DNA from: Streptomyces sp. AC550_RSS872
Lineage (GTDB): Bacteria > Actinomycetota > Actinomycetes > Streptomycetales > Streptomycetaceae
Direction of reading: 5' to 3'
Length of the DNA stretch: 64,000 bases
NCBI RefSeq assembly: GCF_019049285.1
Contig: NZ_JAGMUL010000042.1
Location: 1 to 64,000 of the forward strand
In this document: positions 33,316 through 41,801 of the stretch, in pieces
Position numbering within the stretch: position 1 is the first letter of the stretch
How the letters are laid out: the number at the start of each line of letters is the position of its first letter
The notes under the pieces: generated by a model
The model's database searches: none
What the model was told of the DNA's origin: nothing
What the model saw: only the letters and a program-made list of their open reading frames with translations
Program-made: the position numbers and the translations under genes

Positions 33316-34673
33316 GCGGTGACGTCCTCTCGGATGTCTCGGGTCGTTCCGGCACGGGTCTCGGCGTGATTGAGATGCGCGCCGACGTGAGTGGTCAGCT
33401 CCCAGTCGTTACGGCCGCGCTGCTCACGCCATACGGCGCGGACGGCGGCACCGGCGAGGAGGACCTGGTAGAAGGGACCGCCCACGATGAGCTTCAGATA
33501 GTGGACGAAGCGGACGCGCAGTCCGTACTGCTTGCCGAAGTCGTGCAGTCCGACGACCTCGAAGACGAAGGTGACCAGTGCGGTGACGGCCGGCAGGAAG
33601 GTGACGAAGGCGACGGACACCGGCACGTCGAGGAATACGGCGATCACGATGTTGAGCGGGATGATGAGCCCGGTGAAGGCCTGCATGAACGGCGTCATGA
33701 GCGTGTACCGGGCGAGCAACCGCTGCCCGAGGGTGGGCAGTTGCTTCCAGTCCTTCTTCCGGTAGACCTGGAGGAAGCCCTGGTTCCAGCGGGTGCGCTG
33801 CTTCAGCAGCGACATCAGGCTGCCGGGCGTCTCCTCCTTGGTCACCATGTCGGAGTCGTAGGCGACGACGACCTTCTTGCCGACACTGGACAGCCTGACG
33901 CCCAGGTCGCAGTCCTCGGCGAGGCAGTTCGGGTCCCAGCCGTCGGCTTCCCGCAGCACGTCGGTGCGGACGAAGACGGTGTTGCCGCCGAGCGGGATGA
34001 ACCCCTTCTGCGCGTGCAGATGCAGCCGGGAGCGGAACCAGAAGAAGTACTCCAGGCAGTTGCGCAGGCTGTACCAGCTGGAGTGGAAGTTGATCAGCTG
34101 GACGCCGCCCTGGACGACGTCCGCCCCGGTGGTGCGGAAGGCGTGGTCGACGTGGGCGAGGAGCTCCGGGTGGACCTGGTCCTCGGCGTCGAAGACCCCG
34201 ACGACGTCGCCGCGGCAGTGCGGCAGCGCCGTGTTCATGGCCTTCGGCTTGTTCTTCTTCTCGTGGGTGTCGACGACGACGCGGACGCGCGGATCACGCG
34301 AGGCGGCCTTCTCGGCCACCTGAGTGGTCTCCGGGTCGTCGTGCCCGACGATGACGATGATCTCGAAGTCGGCGTGTGTGGACTCCAGCAGCCGCTGGAT
34401 GGTGTGGTCCAGCACGGCCTGTTCGTGCCGGGCCGGCAACAGCAGCGAGAACGACACGTGCTCGCCGCCGTCCGGTCTGCTGAACCGGGTGGAGGCGAGC
34501 ACTTCGGGCGTACGCCACGCGTGCATCTGCCACCACAGAGTGAAAGCCGCCATCCAGAACAAGGCCAGCGAGACGACGGCTATGAAGACAGACGTCAGCA
34601 ACAGATCCCCCCAGATCCCCAATGCCCCCTGTCGCGACGATGAGTTACACCTGTCGCGCCACTGTGCAGACAT
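33312..34673 (-). CDS. Processive-type membrane GT2 (polysaccharide synthase-like)
   Basis: About 436-453 residues. An N-terminal membrane span (LLLTSVFIAVVSLALFWMAAF) precedes a GT2 domain with all processive-synthase motifs: IIVIVGHDD, VVGVFDAEDQVHPE (DxD), AEDCDLGVRL (base) and QRTRWNQG (QxxRW). Three or more C-terminal spans follow. This set is typical of cellulose, hyaluronan or poly-GlcNAc synthases. First gene of the operon leading to the copper oxidase. The start is uncertain: the ATG at 34673 has no ribosome site, and TTG codons at 34622 or slightly downstream have G-rich tracts before them. Confidence 0.87.
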   Translation of the reverse strand: MSAQWRDRCNSSSRQGALGIWGDLLLTSVFIAVVSLALFWMAAFTLWWQMHAWRTPEVLASTRFSRPDGGEHVSFSLLLPARHEQAVLDHTIQRLLESTHADFEIIVIVGHDDPETTQVAEKAASRDPRVRVVVDTHEKKNKPKAMNTALPHCRGDVVGVFDAEDQVHPELLAHVDHAFRTTGADVVQGGVQLINFHSSWYSLRNCLEYFFWFRSRLHLHAQKGFIPLGGNTVFVRTDVLREADGWDPNCLAEDCDLGVRLSSVGKKVVVAYDSDMVTKEETPGSLMSLLKQRTRWNQGFLQVYRKKDWKQLPTLGQRLLARYTLMTPFMQAFTGLIIPLNIVIAVFLDVPVSVAFVTFLPAVTALVTFVFEVVGLHDFGKQYGLRVRFVHYLKLIVGGPFYQVLLAGAAVRAVWREQRGRNDWELTTHVGAHLNHAETRAGTTRDIREDVTA

Positions 34674-34803
34674 TAGGGGGGATCTGTGAAGCGCGCAGGC
34701 CCTTTCGGTGAAGAGCGCGTTTCATCACAACGAGCCGCGAGAGTGAACAATTCGAACACAGGTCGCGTAACCGCCCCGCGCCGACTGCTGTATTACTGCC
34801 GTT

Positions 34804-36837
34804 TCAGCTGCTCAGCGCGGTTCGCAGGCGGTCCGGATCGGTGGTCGGGGCATCGCAGGTGAAGTTGCGGCAGACGTAGGCGGCGGGTTGTCCCTGCTGT
34901 AGAGGACGGTCGGCGAGGAGGGGAAACTCGTCACTCTCCGGAGTACCCACGGCCACGACCGCGCCCGGAGCGGTGCCCAGAAGTGCCGTACGGTGCAGGG
35001 TCCTTGTGCCCTCGTCCGTGAGGGACGGACCGACGACGGCGACCTCACGCGGTCCGTCGAGGTTGGCCTCGGCGACGGCCAGCCCCCAGCCGATGAACCG
35101 GGGCACACGCGGGCCGAGGGCCTTGACGACGCCCAACGCCTTCTCGGCGGCGGCACGATGGGGCTCCGCACCGGTCTGCGCGGCATAGCTCAGCAGGGCG
35201 CCGGCGGCCGCGCTCCAGCCCGAGGGGGCGGCGTTGTCGGTGGGGTCCTGGGGGCGGCGGATCAGCTGCTCGGCGTCGGCGGCGGTGTCGTAGAGCGCGC
35301 CGGACTCCGCGTCGGCGAAGCGGGCCAGCACGTGGTCGAGCAGGAACCCGGCGAACTCCAGCCAGACCCCCTCACCGGTGACGGAAGCGAGCGCGAGGAA
35401 GCCCTCGGCCACGTCGGCGTAGTCCTCCAGCACACCCGCGTTGGCGCCGGCCCTGCCGTCCTTGCTGGTGCGGGCGAGGCGGACGTGGTCGTCGAGGTGC
35501 AGCCGTACGAGGAGGTCACCGGCCCCGAGCGCGGCCTCCACCAGGTCGGGGCGGTCGAAGTAGGCGCCGGTCTCGGCTAGGGCCGCGACCGCGAGGCCGT
35601 TCCAGGCGGCCACGATCTTGTCGTCCCGGCCGGGTGCGGGGCGCGTGCCGCGCTGCCGGAGCAGCCGCTCACGGATCGAGGCGACCTTCTCGGCGTCGAA
35701 CAGCCCGTCCTGCTGCGGGAGTTGCAGCACGGACGCCCCCTCCTCGAAGGTGCCCTCCTCGGTGACGCCGAAGTACCGGGCGGCGAGCTCGGCGTCCTCC
35801 TCGCCCAGCACCTCGCGCAGCTGCTCCGGCGTCCACACGTAGTACGCGCCCTCGACGTGCCGGCCGGTCCCGTCGTCGCTGTCGGCGTCCAGCGCGGAGG
35901 CGAACCCGCCCTCGTCGGTGCGCAGTTCCCGCACCATGAAGTCGGCGGTCTCCAGGGCGACACGGCGCGCGAGCTCGGAGCCGGTGGCGCGCCACAGGTG
36001 GGCGTAGACGCGGCACAGCAGGGCGTTGTCGTACAGCATCTTCTCGAAGTGCGGCACGATCCAGTCACGGTCGACGGAGTACCGCGCGAACCCACCGCCC
36101 AGCTGGTCGTAGATACCGCCCCGGGCCATCCGCTCGCAGGTGTCCTGAGCCATTTGCAGCGCACCCTCGGCCCCGGTGCGGGCATGGTGCCGCAGCAGGA
36201 ACTCGATCACCATGGACGGCGGGAACTTGGGCGCGCCCCCGAACCCGCCGCGCTGTGGGTCGTACTCCCGCGTCAGCCCGAGGAGCGCCTGGGCGAGCTC
36301 CTCCTCGCCGGGTGCCTCGGTACCGCCGTAGGAGATCTCCCGCTCGGCGAGATCCCGGGTGATCTTCCCGGCGACGTCGGCGACCTCGTCCCGCCGGTCC
36401 ACCCAGGCACTGCGCACGCCCTCCAGCACCTGCCGGAAGGACGGCATGCCCTGCCGGGGGGCGGGCGGGAAGTAGGTGCCGAAGTAGAAGGGCTCGGCGT
36501 CCGGGGTGAGGAACACGGTCATGGGCCAGCCGCCCTGGCCGGTGGCCGCCTGGACGGCCTCCATGTAGACGGCGTCCACGTCGGGGCGTTCCTCGCGGTC
36601 GACCTTGACGCTGATGTAGTGGGCGTTGAGGTAGTCGGCGGTCTCCTGGTCCTCGAAGGACTCGTGGGCCATGACGTGGCACCAGTGACAGGCGGAGTAG
36701 CCGACCGACAACAATACGGGTACGTCGCGCCGCCGCGCCTCCTCGAACGCCTCTGGCGACCACGGCCACCAGTCGACCGGGTTGTCGGCGTGCTGCCGGA
36801 GGTAGGGCGACTGGGACTGGGCGAGTCGGTTGGCCAT
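34804..36837 (-). CDS. DUF255 thioredoxin-domain protein (YyaL/SPATA20 family)
   Basis: 677 residues. The N-terminal ~165 residues are a thioredoxin-like DUF255 domain beginning MANRLAQSQSPYLRQHADNPVDWW, with the CxxC in SACHWCHVM and DREERPDVDAVYM. The rest is an (alpha/alpha)6-barrel like N-acylglucosamine epimerases/glycosidases (GGFGGAPKFPPS, DWIVPHFEKMLYDNALL, DDKIVAAWNGLAVAALAE). Widespread but without assigned biochemistry. ATG 36837 has GGGAGG 8 nt upstream; the frame is open further to 36945. No gene is seen in 36838-37060, the left flank of the RiPP cluster. Confidence 0.9.
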   Translation of the reverse strand: MANRLAQSQSPYLRQHADNPVDWWPWSPEAFEEARRRDVPVLLSVGYSACHWCHVMAHESFEDQETADYLNAHYISVKVDREERPDVDAVYMEAVQAATGQGGWPMTVFLTPDAEPFYFGTYFPPAPRQGMPSFRQVLEGVRSAWVDRRDEVADVAGKITRDLAEREISYGGTEAPGEEELAQALLGLTREYDPQRGGFGGAPKFPPSMVIEFLLRHHARTGAEGALQMAQDTCERMARGGIYDQLGGGFARYSVDRDWIVPHFEKMLYDNALLCRVYAHLWRATGSELARRVALETADFMVRELRTDEGGFASALDADSDDGTGRHVEGAYYVWTPEQLREVLGEEDAELAARYFGVTEEGTFEEGASVLQLPQQDGLFDAEKVASIRERLLRQRGTRPAPGRDDKIVAAWNGLAVAALAETGAYFDRPDLVEAALGAGDLLVRLHLDDHVRLARTSKDGRAGANAGVLEDYADVAEGFLALASVTGEGVWLEFAGFLLDHVLARFADAESGALYDTAADAEQLIRRPQDPTDNAAPSGWSAAAGALLSYAAQTGAEPHRAAAEKALGVVKALGPRVPRFIGWGLAVAEANLDGPREVAVVGPSLTDEGTRTLHRTALLGTAPGAVVAVGTPESDEFPLLADRPLQQGQPAAYVCRNFTCDAPTTDPDRLRTALSS

Positions 36838-37060
36838 GTGCTCAGCCTCCCACAAGGCCCCCACCGACCTGTGCAAAGACCAGCACCCATCCGCTGACCG
36901 CACACGATCAGCACGAAGGTGCGGACATCTCGAAGCGCCGAGCACTCCGTGAGTGATCAGACTCCGGCCGACCGGGACCGGCGCACCTACGGCTCGGGCG
37001 ACTGCCCTCCAGTGCTCTGCACGCCCTGATCCAGCGAGGCCGCACTCTCAAGGCGCGCCC

Positions 37061-38311
37061 TCAGGACCGTACGTACCGGAGCCGGATCGGCATCCGGGCA
37101 AAACCGCGCACGCTGTAGCTCTCCCGCCGCTCCGCGGGCGCGGCCGACTCGATGACAAGGCCGCGCTCCCGCAGCCGCTCCAGGAAGATCTGGATGTCCA
37201 GCCGGGCCATATACGCGCCGAGGCAGAAGTGAATACCGGACGCGAACGACAGGTGCGGGTTGTCTGCCCGGTCGAAGAGCAGCTCGTCCGGCTTACGGAA
37301 GCGTTCCGGGTCCCGGTTGGCGGCTCCGAGGATCATGATGACCGTCTGCTCAGGTTCCAGCTTGGCCCCCGCGAACTCCACGGGTTCCAGCACGGTCCGG
37401 GCATCGAACTGGAGGGGCGGGTCGTAGCGGATCAGTTCGTCCACCGCGGTCCCCAGGCTGCCGGGCGCACGGACGGCGACGCCGGCGTACATCCGGTCCA
37501 GCCGGCCGGGTTCGGCGAGCAGCGCGTGGAGGATGTTACCGAGCTGGTTGCTGGTGGTATCGATGCCGGCACCGAGCAACAGCTGTGCGGTGGAGACAAG
37601 TTCGAGCTCGGTCAGCGCGGTCTCGGTGGCCAGGCGGGTCAGGAGATCGTCCGCCTGATGGCGGCGCTTGTGCCGGAGCAGATCGGCGAAGTACGAGGCG
37701 AGCCGCGCCTCGGCCTCGATGGCGATGTCCAATACGTCCGGGTCAACGGTCGGTTCGCCGATCGCGGCGAAGCTGTCCACGTCGTTCGCAATCGCCTCGC
37801 GGTCGCTCTCCGGGATGCCCAGCAGGTCGGAGATCACCTGGATGGGCAAGGGGTAGGCGAAGCCGCTCATGAAGTCGGCTGCGGGCTCGCCGAACATCCC
37901 GTCCAGCAACTGGTCTACCCGTGCGGTGATCTGCGGGCGCAGGGCCTCGACATGGCGACCGGAGAAGGCCGAGTTGACGCCTCGGCGCAGCCGGGTGTGA
38001 TCCGGCGGATTGGCGTACAGCATGCTGCACTGAAGCCGCTCGGTGACCTGGCTCAGCCGCTCCTGCGGCACCTGGATGAAGTCGAGCGCCTTGAGCTCGG
38101 TGCTCTTCCCCAACGAGCGGTGCCGCAACGCCTGATCGCACTCCGCGTGCCGACTGAGCACCAGTGCGTCGTAGGTGGTGAGCAGCACCGGTGCCCTGCT
38201 GCGCAGTCGCGCGTACTCGGGGTACGGATCCTCACTCATCGGGTTGAGGGTTATGGACTCGAAGAGTTCCTCGGCGTCTGTGTCGGTACCGGCCTGCGGC
38301 AGCGCGCCCAT
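37061..38311 (-). CDS. Cytochrome P450, divergent from the thioamitide precursor
   Basis: 416 residues. The heme-binding loop FASGIHFCLGAYMAR (Cys363), the I-helix LLLGAGIDTTSNQLG, the ExxR in AVDELIRYDPP and the K-helix region identify a soluble bacterial class I P450. ATG 38311 has GGGAGGGG 5 nt upstream; the frame is open to 38398. It is transcribed away from the precursor gene across a 192-nt shared control region, so probably part of the cluster. A hydroxylation of the mature peptide is the likely role. P450s occur in some thioamitide clusters (I recall the thioalbamide one) but not in the thioviridamide cluster. No ferredoxin gene is nearby. Confidence 0.92.
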   Translation of the reverse strand: MGALPQAGTDTDAEELFESITLNPMSEDPYPEYARLRSRAPVLLTTYDALVLSRHAECDQALRHRSLGKSTELKALDFIQVPQERLSQVTERLQCSMLYANPPDHTRLRRGVNSAFSGRHVEALRPQITARVDQLLDGMFGEPAADFMSGFAYPLPIQVISDLLGIPESDREAIANDVDSFAAIGEPTVDPDVLDIAIEAEARLASYFADLLRHKRRHQADDLLTRLATETALTELELVSTAQLLLGAGIDTTSNQLGNILHALLAEPGRLDRMYAGVAVRAPGSLGTAVDELIRYDPPLQFDARTVLEPVEFAGAKLEPEQTVIMILGAANRDPERFRKPDELLFDRADNPHLSFASGIHFCLGAYMARLDIQIFLERLRERGLVIESAAPAERRESYSVRGFARMPIRLRYVRS

Positions 38312-38371
38312 CCGTCCCCTCCCGTCCCAGCCATGCCTGAACAGGCCGAACGTACGTAGCGCGTGCATGGC

Positions 38372-38412
38372 GAACGCATCGCCTGCCGCATTCGCCACTC
38401 GTCATGCGTTCG
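38372..38412. promoter_or_regulatory. 9-bp inverted repeat in P450/precursor control region
   Basis: CGAACGCAT (38372-38380) and its exact reverse complement ATGCGTTCG (38404-38412) are separated by 23 nt, roughly two helical turns apart, between the divergent P450 and precursor genes. It is a candidate site for a pathway regulator, for example the SARP at 48333. Direct heptamer repeats typical of SARPs were not clear. Confidence 0.4.
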
Positions 38413-38455
38413 ACATGCCCTCGGCTGTTTGTCTCGGGCTGTCCGTCACGTTCAC

Positions 38456-38482
38456 CGGCGCTCGCCCTGTGAGGGAGCGCCG
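38456..38482 (+). promoter_or_regulatory. 5'-leader hairpin before the precursor ribosome site
   Basis: CGGCGCTC (38456-38463) pairs perfectly with GAGCGCCG (38475-38482), and CCT/AGG inside the loop can extend it. It ends 8 nt before the AGAGGAGAGG ribosome site of the precursor gene, so it may stabilise the leader or be part of an upstream transcript end. Confidence 0.45.
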
Positions 38483-38503
38483 AAACACAGAGAGGAGAGG
38501 GAT

Positions 38504-38740
38504 ATGTCACCCGCTACGACGACTGTCTCTGAGCAGAACCTTGACGACCTCGTCGCGCAGATCCAGGCCGAGGAGTCGGCCGCGGACGCCACCACGTCGG
38601 ACGAGGCGTTCAGCGAGCTGGCCGGCGTCTCCCCCGAGGAGCTTCAGCAGTTCCTGGAGGAGAAGGTCGGCATGTCCCCGGACGAGGGTGTCCAGGGCTC
38701 CTTCATCTCGGTCGTGGTCACCGCGGCAACTCACTGCTGA
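38504..38740 (+). CDS. Thioamitide RiPP precursor peptide (TvaA-type)
   Basis: 78 residues, strong ribosome site (AGGAG). The leader (1-65) is acidic and helical, with TSDEAFSELAGVSPEELQQF, similar in style to nitrile-hydratase-like or thioamitide leaders, and ends DEGVQG. The C-terminal 13 residues, SFISVVVTAATHC (66-78), are the candidate core. Aligned with the thioviridamide core as I remember it (SVMAAAASVAFHC), Ser1, a hydroxy residue at position 8 (Thr here), His12 and Cys13 coincide. Cys13 would be decarboxylated and joined to dehydrated Thr8 (AviMeCys ring), His12 methylated and hydroxylated, and internal amides thionated. Ser4 and Thr11 are extra hydroxy residues. The phosphotransferase gene starts 6 nt after the stop. 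Confidence 0.93.
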   Translation: MSPATTTVSEQNLDDLVAQIQAEESAADATTSDEAFSELAGVSPEELQQFLEEKVGMSPDEGVQGSFISVVVTAATHC

Positions 38741-38746
38741 GACCGA

Positions 38747-39844
38747 ATGATTCACAATCCAGGGGCTGAGGAGCTCCTGCGCGCCCGGACGCTGGGGTTC
38801 TACACCCCGCGTCCGGGGCGGCGCCCCGCTCCCCGGCAGACGCAGGAGATCACCTACGACATCGGCGAGCTCGCCACGACGCTCAACGGACTGGGTATCG
38901 ACCCCGATTCCGTCGTACGCATGACCAAGTGCATCTCACGTCGGCTGGTCCTGCTGGTGGAGCTGGCCGACGGCAGCGCACAGTTGCTGAAGTGGCCGGA
39001 CAGCGACACGGAGCTCGACAACGACTACGAGTACGTGATGCTGAGTCTCTTCGACCGCCTCGATTTCCCCGCCCAGACCCGGGCGGCGCTGCCCCGGCTC
39101 CTCGCCGGCGGCCCGGAGACCCGGGTGATCGCGCTGGACGTGGTGCGGGACTGCGACCCGCTCAGCGATCTGATCCGCGGTCGGCAGCCGGTGGACACCG
39201 GCCATCTGGTCCGGCTGGCGGCGGTCTTCGCGGGTCTGCACCGTACGCCGATCGCGGAAGCGTACGCCGAGTACCCGGAGTGGCTGCTCTGGCCGCCGGT
39301 GCCGAAGACCACGGACCTCTCGCCGTATGAGTACGCCCATGGCTGCGGCATGGAGTTCGACGTCTACATCCGGACGATGCAGGACCTGGCACCCGACTTC
39401 CGGGAGCTGCATGACGATTGGCGCCCAGACTCCCTGGTCCACTTCGACATGCGCGACGACAACATCCTGATCGCCCGTGACCCGGACTCGCCCCTGCCGC
39501 TGCGGATCATCGACTGGGAGCTCGCCGGCTTCGGCGACCCGCGCTACGACATCGGCTATCTGGTGGGCCAGTTCATGATGGGCGCGCTGCGCCGCCACGG
39601 TGACATGAACGCCTCCACCTCGGCCCAGCGCAACATACGAACCTTCCTCACCGCCTACCGCCGGCTCTCCACACTCGAACGCGCAGACGAGGAACGGATC
39701 TTCCAGTATGCGGGCATCACCCTGCTGCTCCAGGCGTCGATGCGCCTCCAGCAGCTTGGCGCCCTCAACAGAGTCGGCCACCTCTGCCTGCTGTACGGGA
39801 GGCGGCTGATCCAGAACCCCTCGCCAGAGGTGATCTTGCGATGA
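38747..39844 (+). CDS. Aminoglycoside-phosphotransferase-like kinase (TvaC-type)
   Basis: 365 residues with the APH/choline-kinase fold: Brenner motif region HFDMRDDNILIARD (catalytic Asp in HxDxxxxN form), IIDWELAGFGDPRYDIGY (metal-binding Asp), and an N-terminal nucleotide lobe (ISRRLVLLVELADGSAQLLKW). In thioamitide pathways this protein acts with the HopA1-like partner to phosphorylate and dehydrate core Ser/Thr. It lies between the precursor and the partner gene, whose ATG overlaps its stop by 4 nt. A Ser/Thr kinase role on the precursor is inference from cluster homology. Confidence 0.9.
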   Translation: MIHNPGAEELLRARTLGFYTPRPGRRPAPRQTQEITYDIGELATTLNGLGIDPDSVVRMTKCISRRLVLLVELADGSAQLLKWPDSDTELDNDYEYVMLSLFDRLDFPAQTRAALPRLLAGGPETRVIALDVVRDCDPLSDLIRGRQPVDTGHLVRLAAVFAGLHRTPIAEAYAEYPEWLLWPPVPKTTDLSPYEYAHGCGMEFDVYIRTMQDLAPDFRELHDDWRPDSLVHFDMRDDNILIARDPDSPLPLRIIDWELAGFGDPRYDIGYLVGQFMMGALRRHGDMNASTSAQRNIRTFLTAYRRLSTLERADEERIFQYAGITLLLQASMRLQQLGALNRVGHLCLLYGRRLIQNPSPEVILR

Positions 39845-40887
39845 CGGCCGACCGGGACAACAGCTATCTGCGGCTTTTCCAGGAGATCGCGGAAGAGGTG
39901 GTGATCCAGGACGCCCGTACCTTCACCCACCCACGTTTCGGCACCCTGGAACCGCCACGGGACATGGAGACCAACACCCAGTTCCCCGTGGTCACCTACC
40001 TGTCCAAGCTGATCTATCTGACGTACTACGCGGGCGACGAAGTCGCAGCGCGGATGCTCGTCGAAGGCGGCAAGGCCGTGGCCGCCATCCCGGACCACGA
40101 GGATTACGCCTTCGCCGAGCGTCTGCACGCGCACAACACCGGCCGAGGCCATCTGGTACCCGGCTGGCAGGTCACTGGCAGACGCGGCAACGCCTGGCTC
40201 GTACAGCGCGACGGCCTCACCCTGAGCGCCCCGTCGAGCGACTTGGTGCCCGACGAGCCGACTGAGCCGGCACCTTCGGGCGGTACGGCGAACAGCGAGC
40301 TCCAGGTCGGCGGGCAGGTCTCGGTACGTTTCCCACCGTGCCAGCGGTACAGCGTGCTCGGCTGGTACATGGCCATTGGCGACCACGGCGCACCCAGCCG
40401 GGACGAAGGGCTGGTACGCCTCTACTTCTCGCTGGACGGACCCGAAGGCGCCCCGTCCCTGATGCGCACACTCACCTCGGCGCTCAACCGGCTGGAACTC
40501 CCCTTCCAGTTCAAGATGGCGAACCATCCGTCCGCCTACACCAGGCGCGACTCCGGAGTCCTCTACCTCAGCCGCCAGGCCTGGTCCACGCATCGGCAGA
40601 CGTTGCTCGAGGTGTGCGACGAGGCCGACGCCGTACTGCGGAACGACTATCCGCGGCTGGCCCTGCCACTGCGCCCCGGAGTCTCCTTCGCGGTGGAGCC
40701 GCAGGTCGCAGGCCACCGGCTGAGCTTCGGTGAGCACCGCTGTCTGCTGGTGGCCGAGGCGCTGGTGACGGCGTACGAGCAGGGCGTACGCGACCTGGAC
40801 GGCCGGGTGGCCGCGATCCGCGAACGCTACGCGCGGGAGGGCCTGGACCTCGAGGCCCCTTACGCCGACCCGATGGTGGTGGCGTGA
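39841..40887 (+). CDS. HopA1-family protein (TvaD-type), probable phospho-Ser/Thr lyase partner
   Basis: 348 residues. The HopA1/type III effector-like domain is indicated by VGGQVSVRFPPCQRYSVLGWYMAIG, VRLYFSLDGPEGAPSLMRTLTSALNRLELPFQFK, and YTRRDSGVLYLSRQAW. This domain also forms lyases in several RiPP dehydration systems and pairs with an APH-type kinase in thioamitide clusters. Overlaps both neighbours by 4 nt. Expected to eliminate phosphate from the core Ser/Thr to give dehydro residues. Assignment rests on gene order and these motifs. Confidence 0.87.
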   Translation: MTADRDNSYLRLFQEIAEEVVIQDARTFTHPRFGTLEPPRDMETNTQFPVVTYLSKLIYLTYYAGDEVAARMLVEGGKAVAAIPDHEDYAFAERLHAHNTGRGHLVPGWQVTGRRGNAWLVQRDGLTLSAPSSDLVPDEPTEPAPSGGTANSELQVGGQVSVRFPPCQRYSVLGWYMAIGDHGAPSRDEGLVRLYFSLDGPEGAPSLMRTLTSALNRLELPFQFKMANHPSAYTRRDSGVLYLSRQAWSTHRQTLLEVCDEADAVLRNDYPRLALPLRPGVSFAVEPQVAGHRLSFGEHRCLLVAEALVTAYEQGVRDLDGRVAAIRERYAREGLDLEAPYADPMVVA

Positions 40888-41801
40888 CCGCTGCCACCAG
40901 CGCCGACACGGTGCGTCGTATGGAGGGCCCGTTCGTGCTTCGTCTGTGCGTACGGACCCCGTCCGGCTTCCGCTGGGCAGAGCGGGACAAGGTTCCCCAA
41001 GGCGCGGCAGGAGACACGCCGGAGGGGTCATTCCCCGGGCGACCCGGCTATCTGAACGCCGTTCAGCTTGCTGCGCTGCGTGCCGTGGTACCGGCGACGG
41101 GGACCGTACGTGCCGCGTTTCCCACGCTCTCCGCCCAGGATGGAGCCGAGGTCGCGACGTGGCCCGCCCTGCCGACCCCGGCTTTGCTGTGCGACCGGGT
41201 CTACGCCATCGAGCGGCGCGGAGTCGAGCACACCTGCCGGGAACTGGGCCGTTTCCTCGGCCGGTTGCATTCCGGGCCGCCGCCCGAGTTGCCCCGACGG
41301 CACGGGTCACCTTGGTTGCCCGAGGGCTCGCCGACCGCCACGGCCGTGGCGAACGCCCGCGACCGGCTCCCTCACGGGAAACTCGCCCGCAGCGCGGCCC
41401 GGCTGCGCCCGTACACCGGAGATTTGACGATCGTCCATGGCCGCTTCTCCACCGGTGTCTGCGCCGACACCGACCGGCCGGTGGTACTGGGCTGGCGGGA
41501 GGCAGGGCTGGGCGACCCGCTACGTGATGTGGCCTTCTTCCTCAGCGAGTTGATCGAGGCGGCGGCAGTCATGAGCGTGATGGACGACCCGGCGCCGGCG
41601 GCGTTCCTCGACGGCTACGGCCAGGTGGCCGACCCGGACCGGTTGAGGTCGCTGATCGCCGACCGGTTGCTGGAGCACTGCGCGCAGAGCGCCCTGCTCG
41701 CGCCGACGCCCGCCGGCGACCTGGACCGGACGTTGCGGGTGCTGGAAGACCAATGGGAGCGATGCACAAGGGGGCTGGGATGGGATGACCGAAGCGACTG
41801 A
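40884..41801 (+). CDS. Divergent phosphotransferase-like protein (TvaE-type)
   Basis: 305 residues of the APH-like superfamily but with weak catalytic motifs: the Brenner segment reads LTIVHGRFSTGVCADTDRP (HG present, catalytic Asp replaced by Arg) and the metal site VLGWREAGLGDPLRDVAFFL has Trp-Arg-Glu in place of D. It may therefore be non-catalytic, a scaffold or chaperone for the dehydration complex. GTG start overlaps the HopA1 stop by 4 nt; its 3' end overlaps the decarboxylase by 17 nt. Position matches TvaE of thioviridamide-type clusters. Confidence 0.82.
   Translation: MTAATSADTVRRMEGPFVLRLCVRTPSGFRWAERDKVPQGAAGDTPEGSFPGRPGYLNAVQLAALRAVVPATGTVRAAFPTLSAQDGAEVATWPALPTPALLCDRVYAIERRGVEHTCRELGRFLGRLHSGPPPELPRRHGSPWLPEGSPTATAVANARDRLPHGKLARSAARLRPYTGDLTIVHGRFSTGVCADTDRPVVLGWREAGLGDPLRDVAFFLSELIEAAAVMSVMDDPAPAAFLDGYGQVADPDRLRSLIADRLLEHCAQSALLAPTPAGDLDRTLRVLEDQWERCTRGLGWDDRSD

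Noticed and set aside
37585..37872. Plus-strand Arg/Gly-rich frames opposite the P450
   Set aside because: Shadows of the P450 coding strand with no motif or ribosome site.
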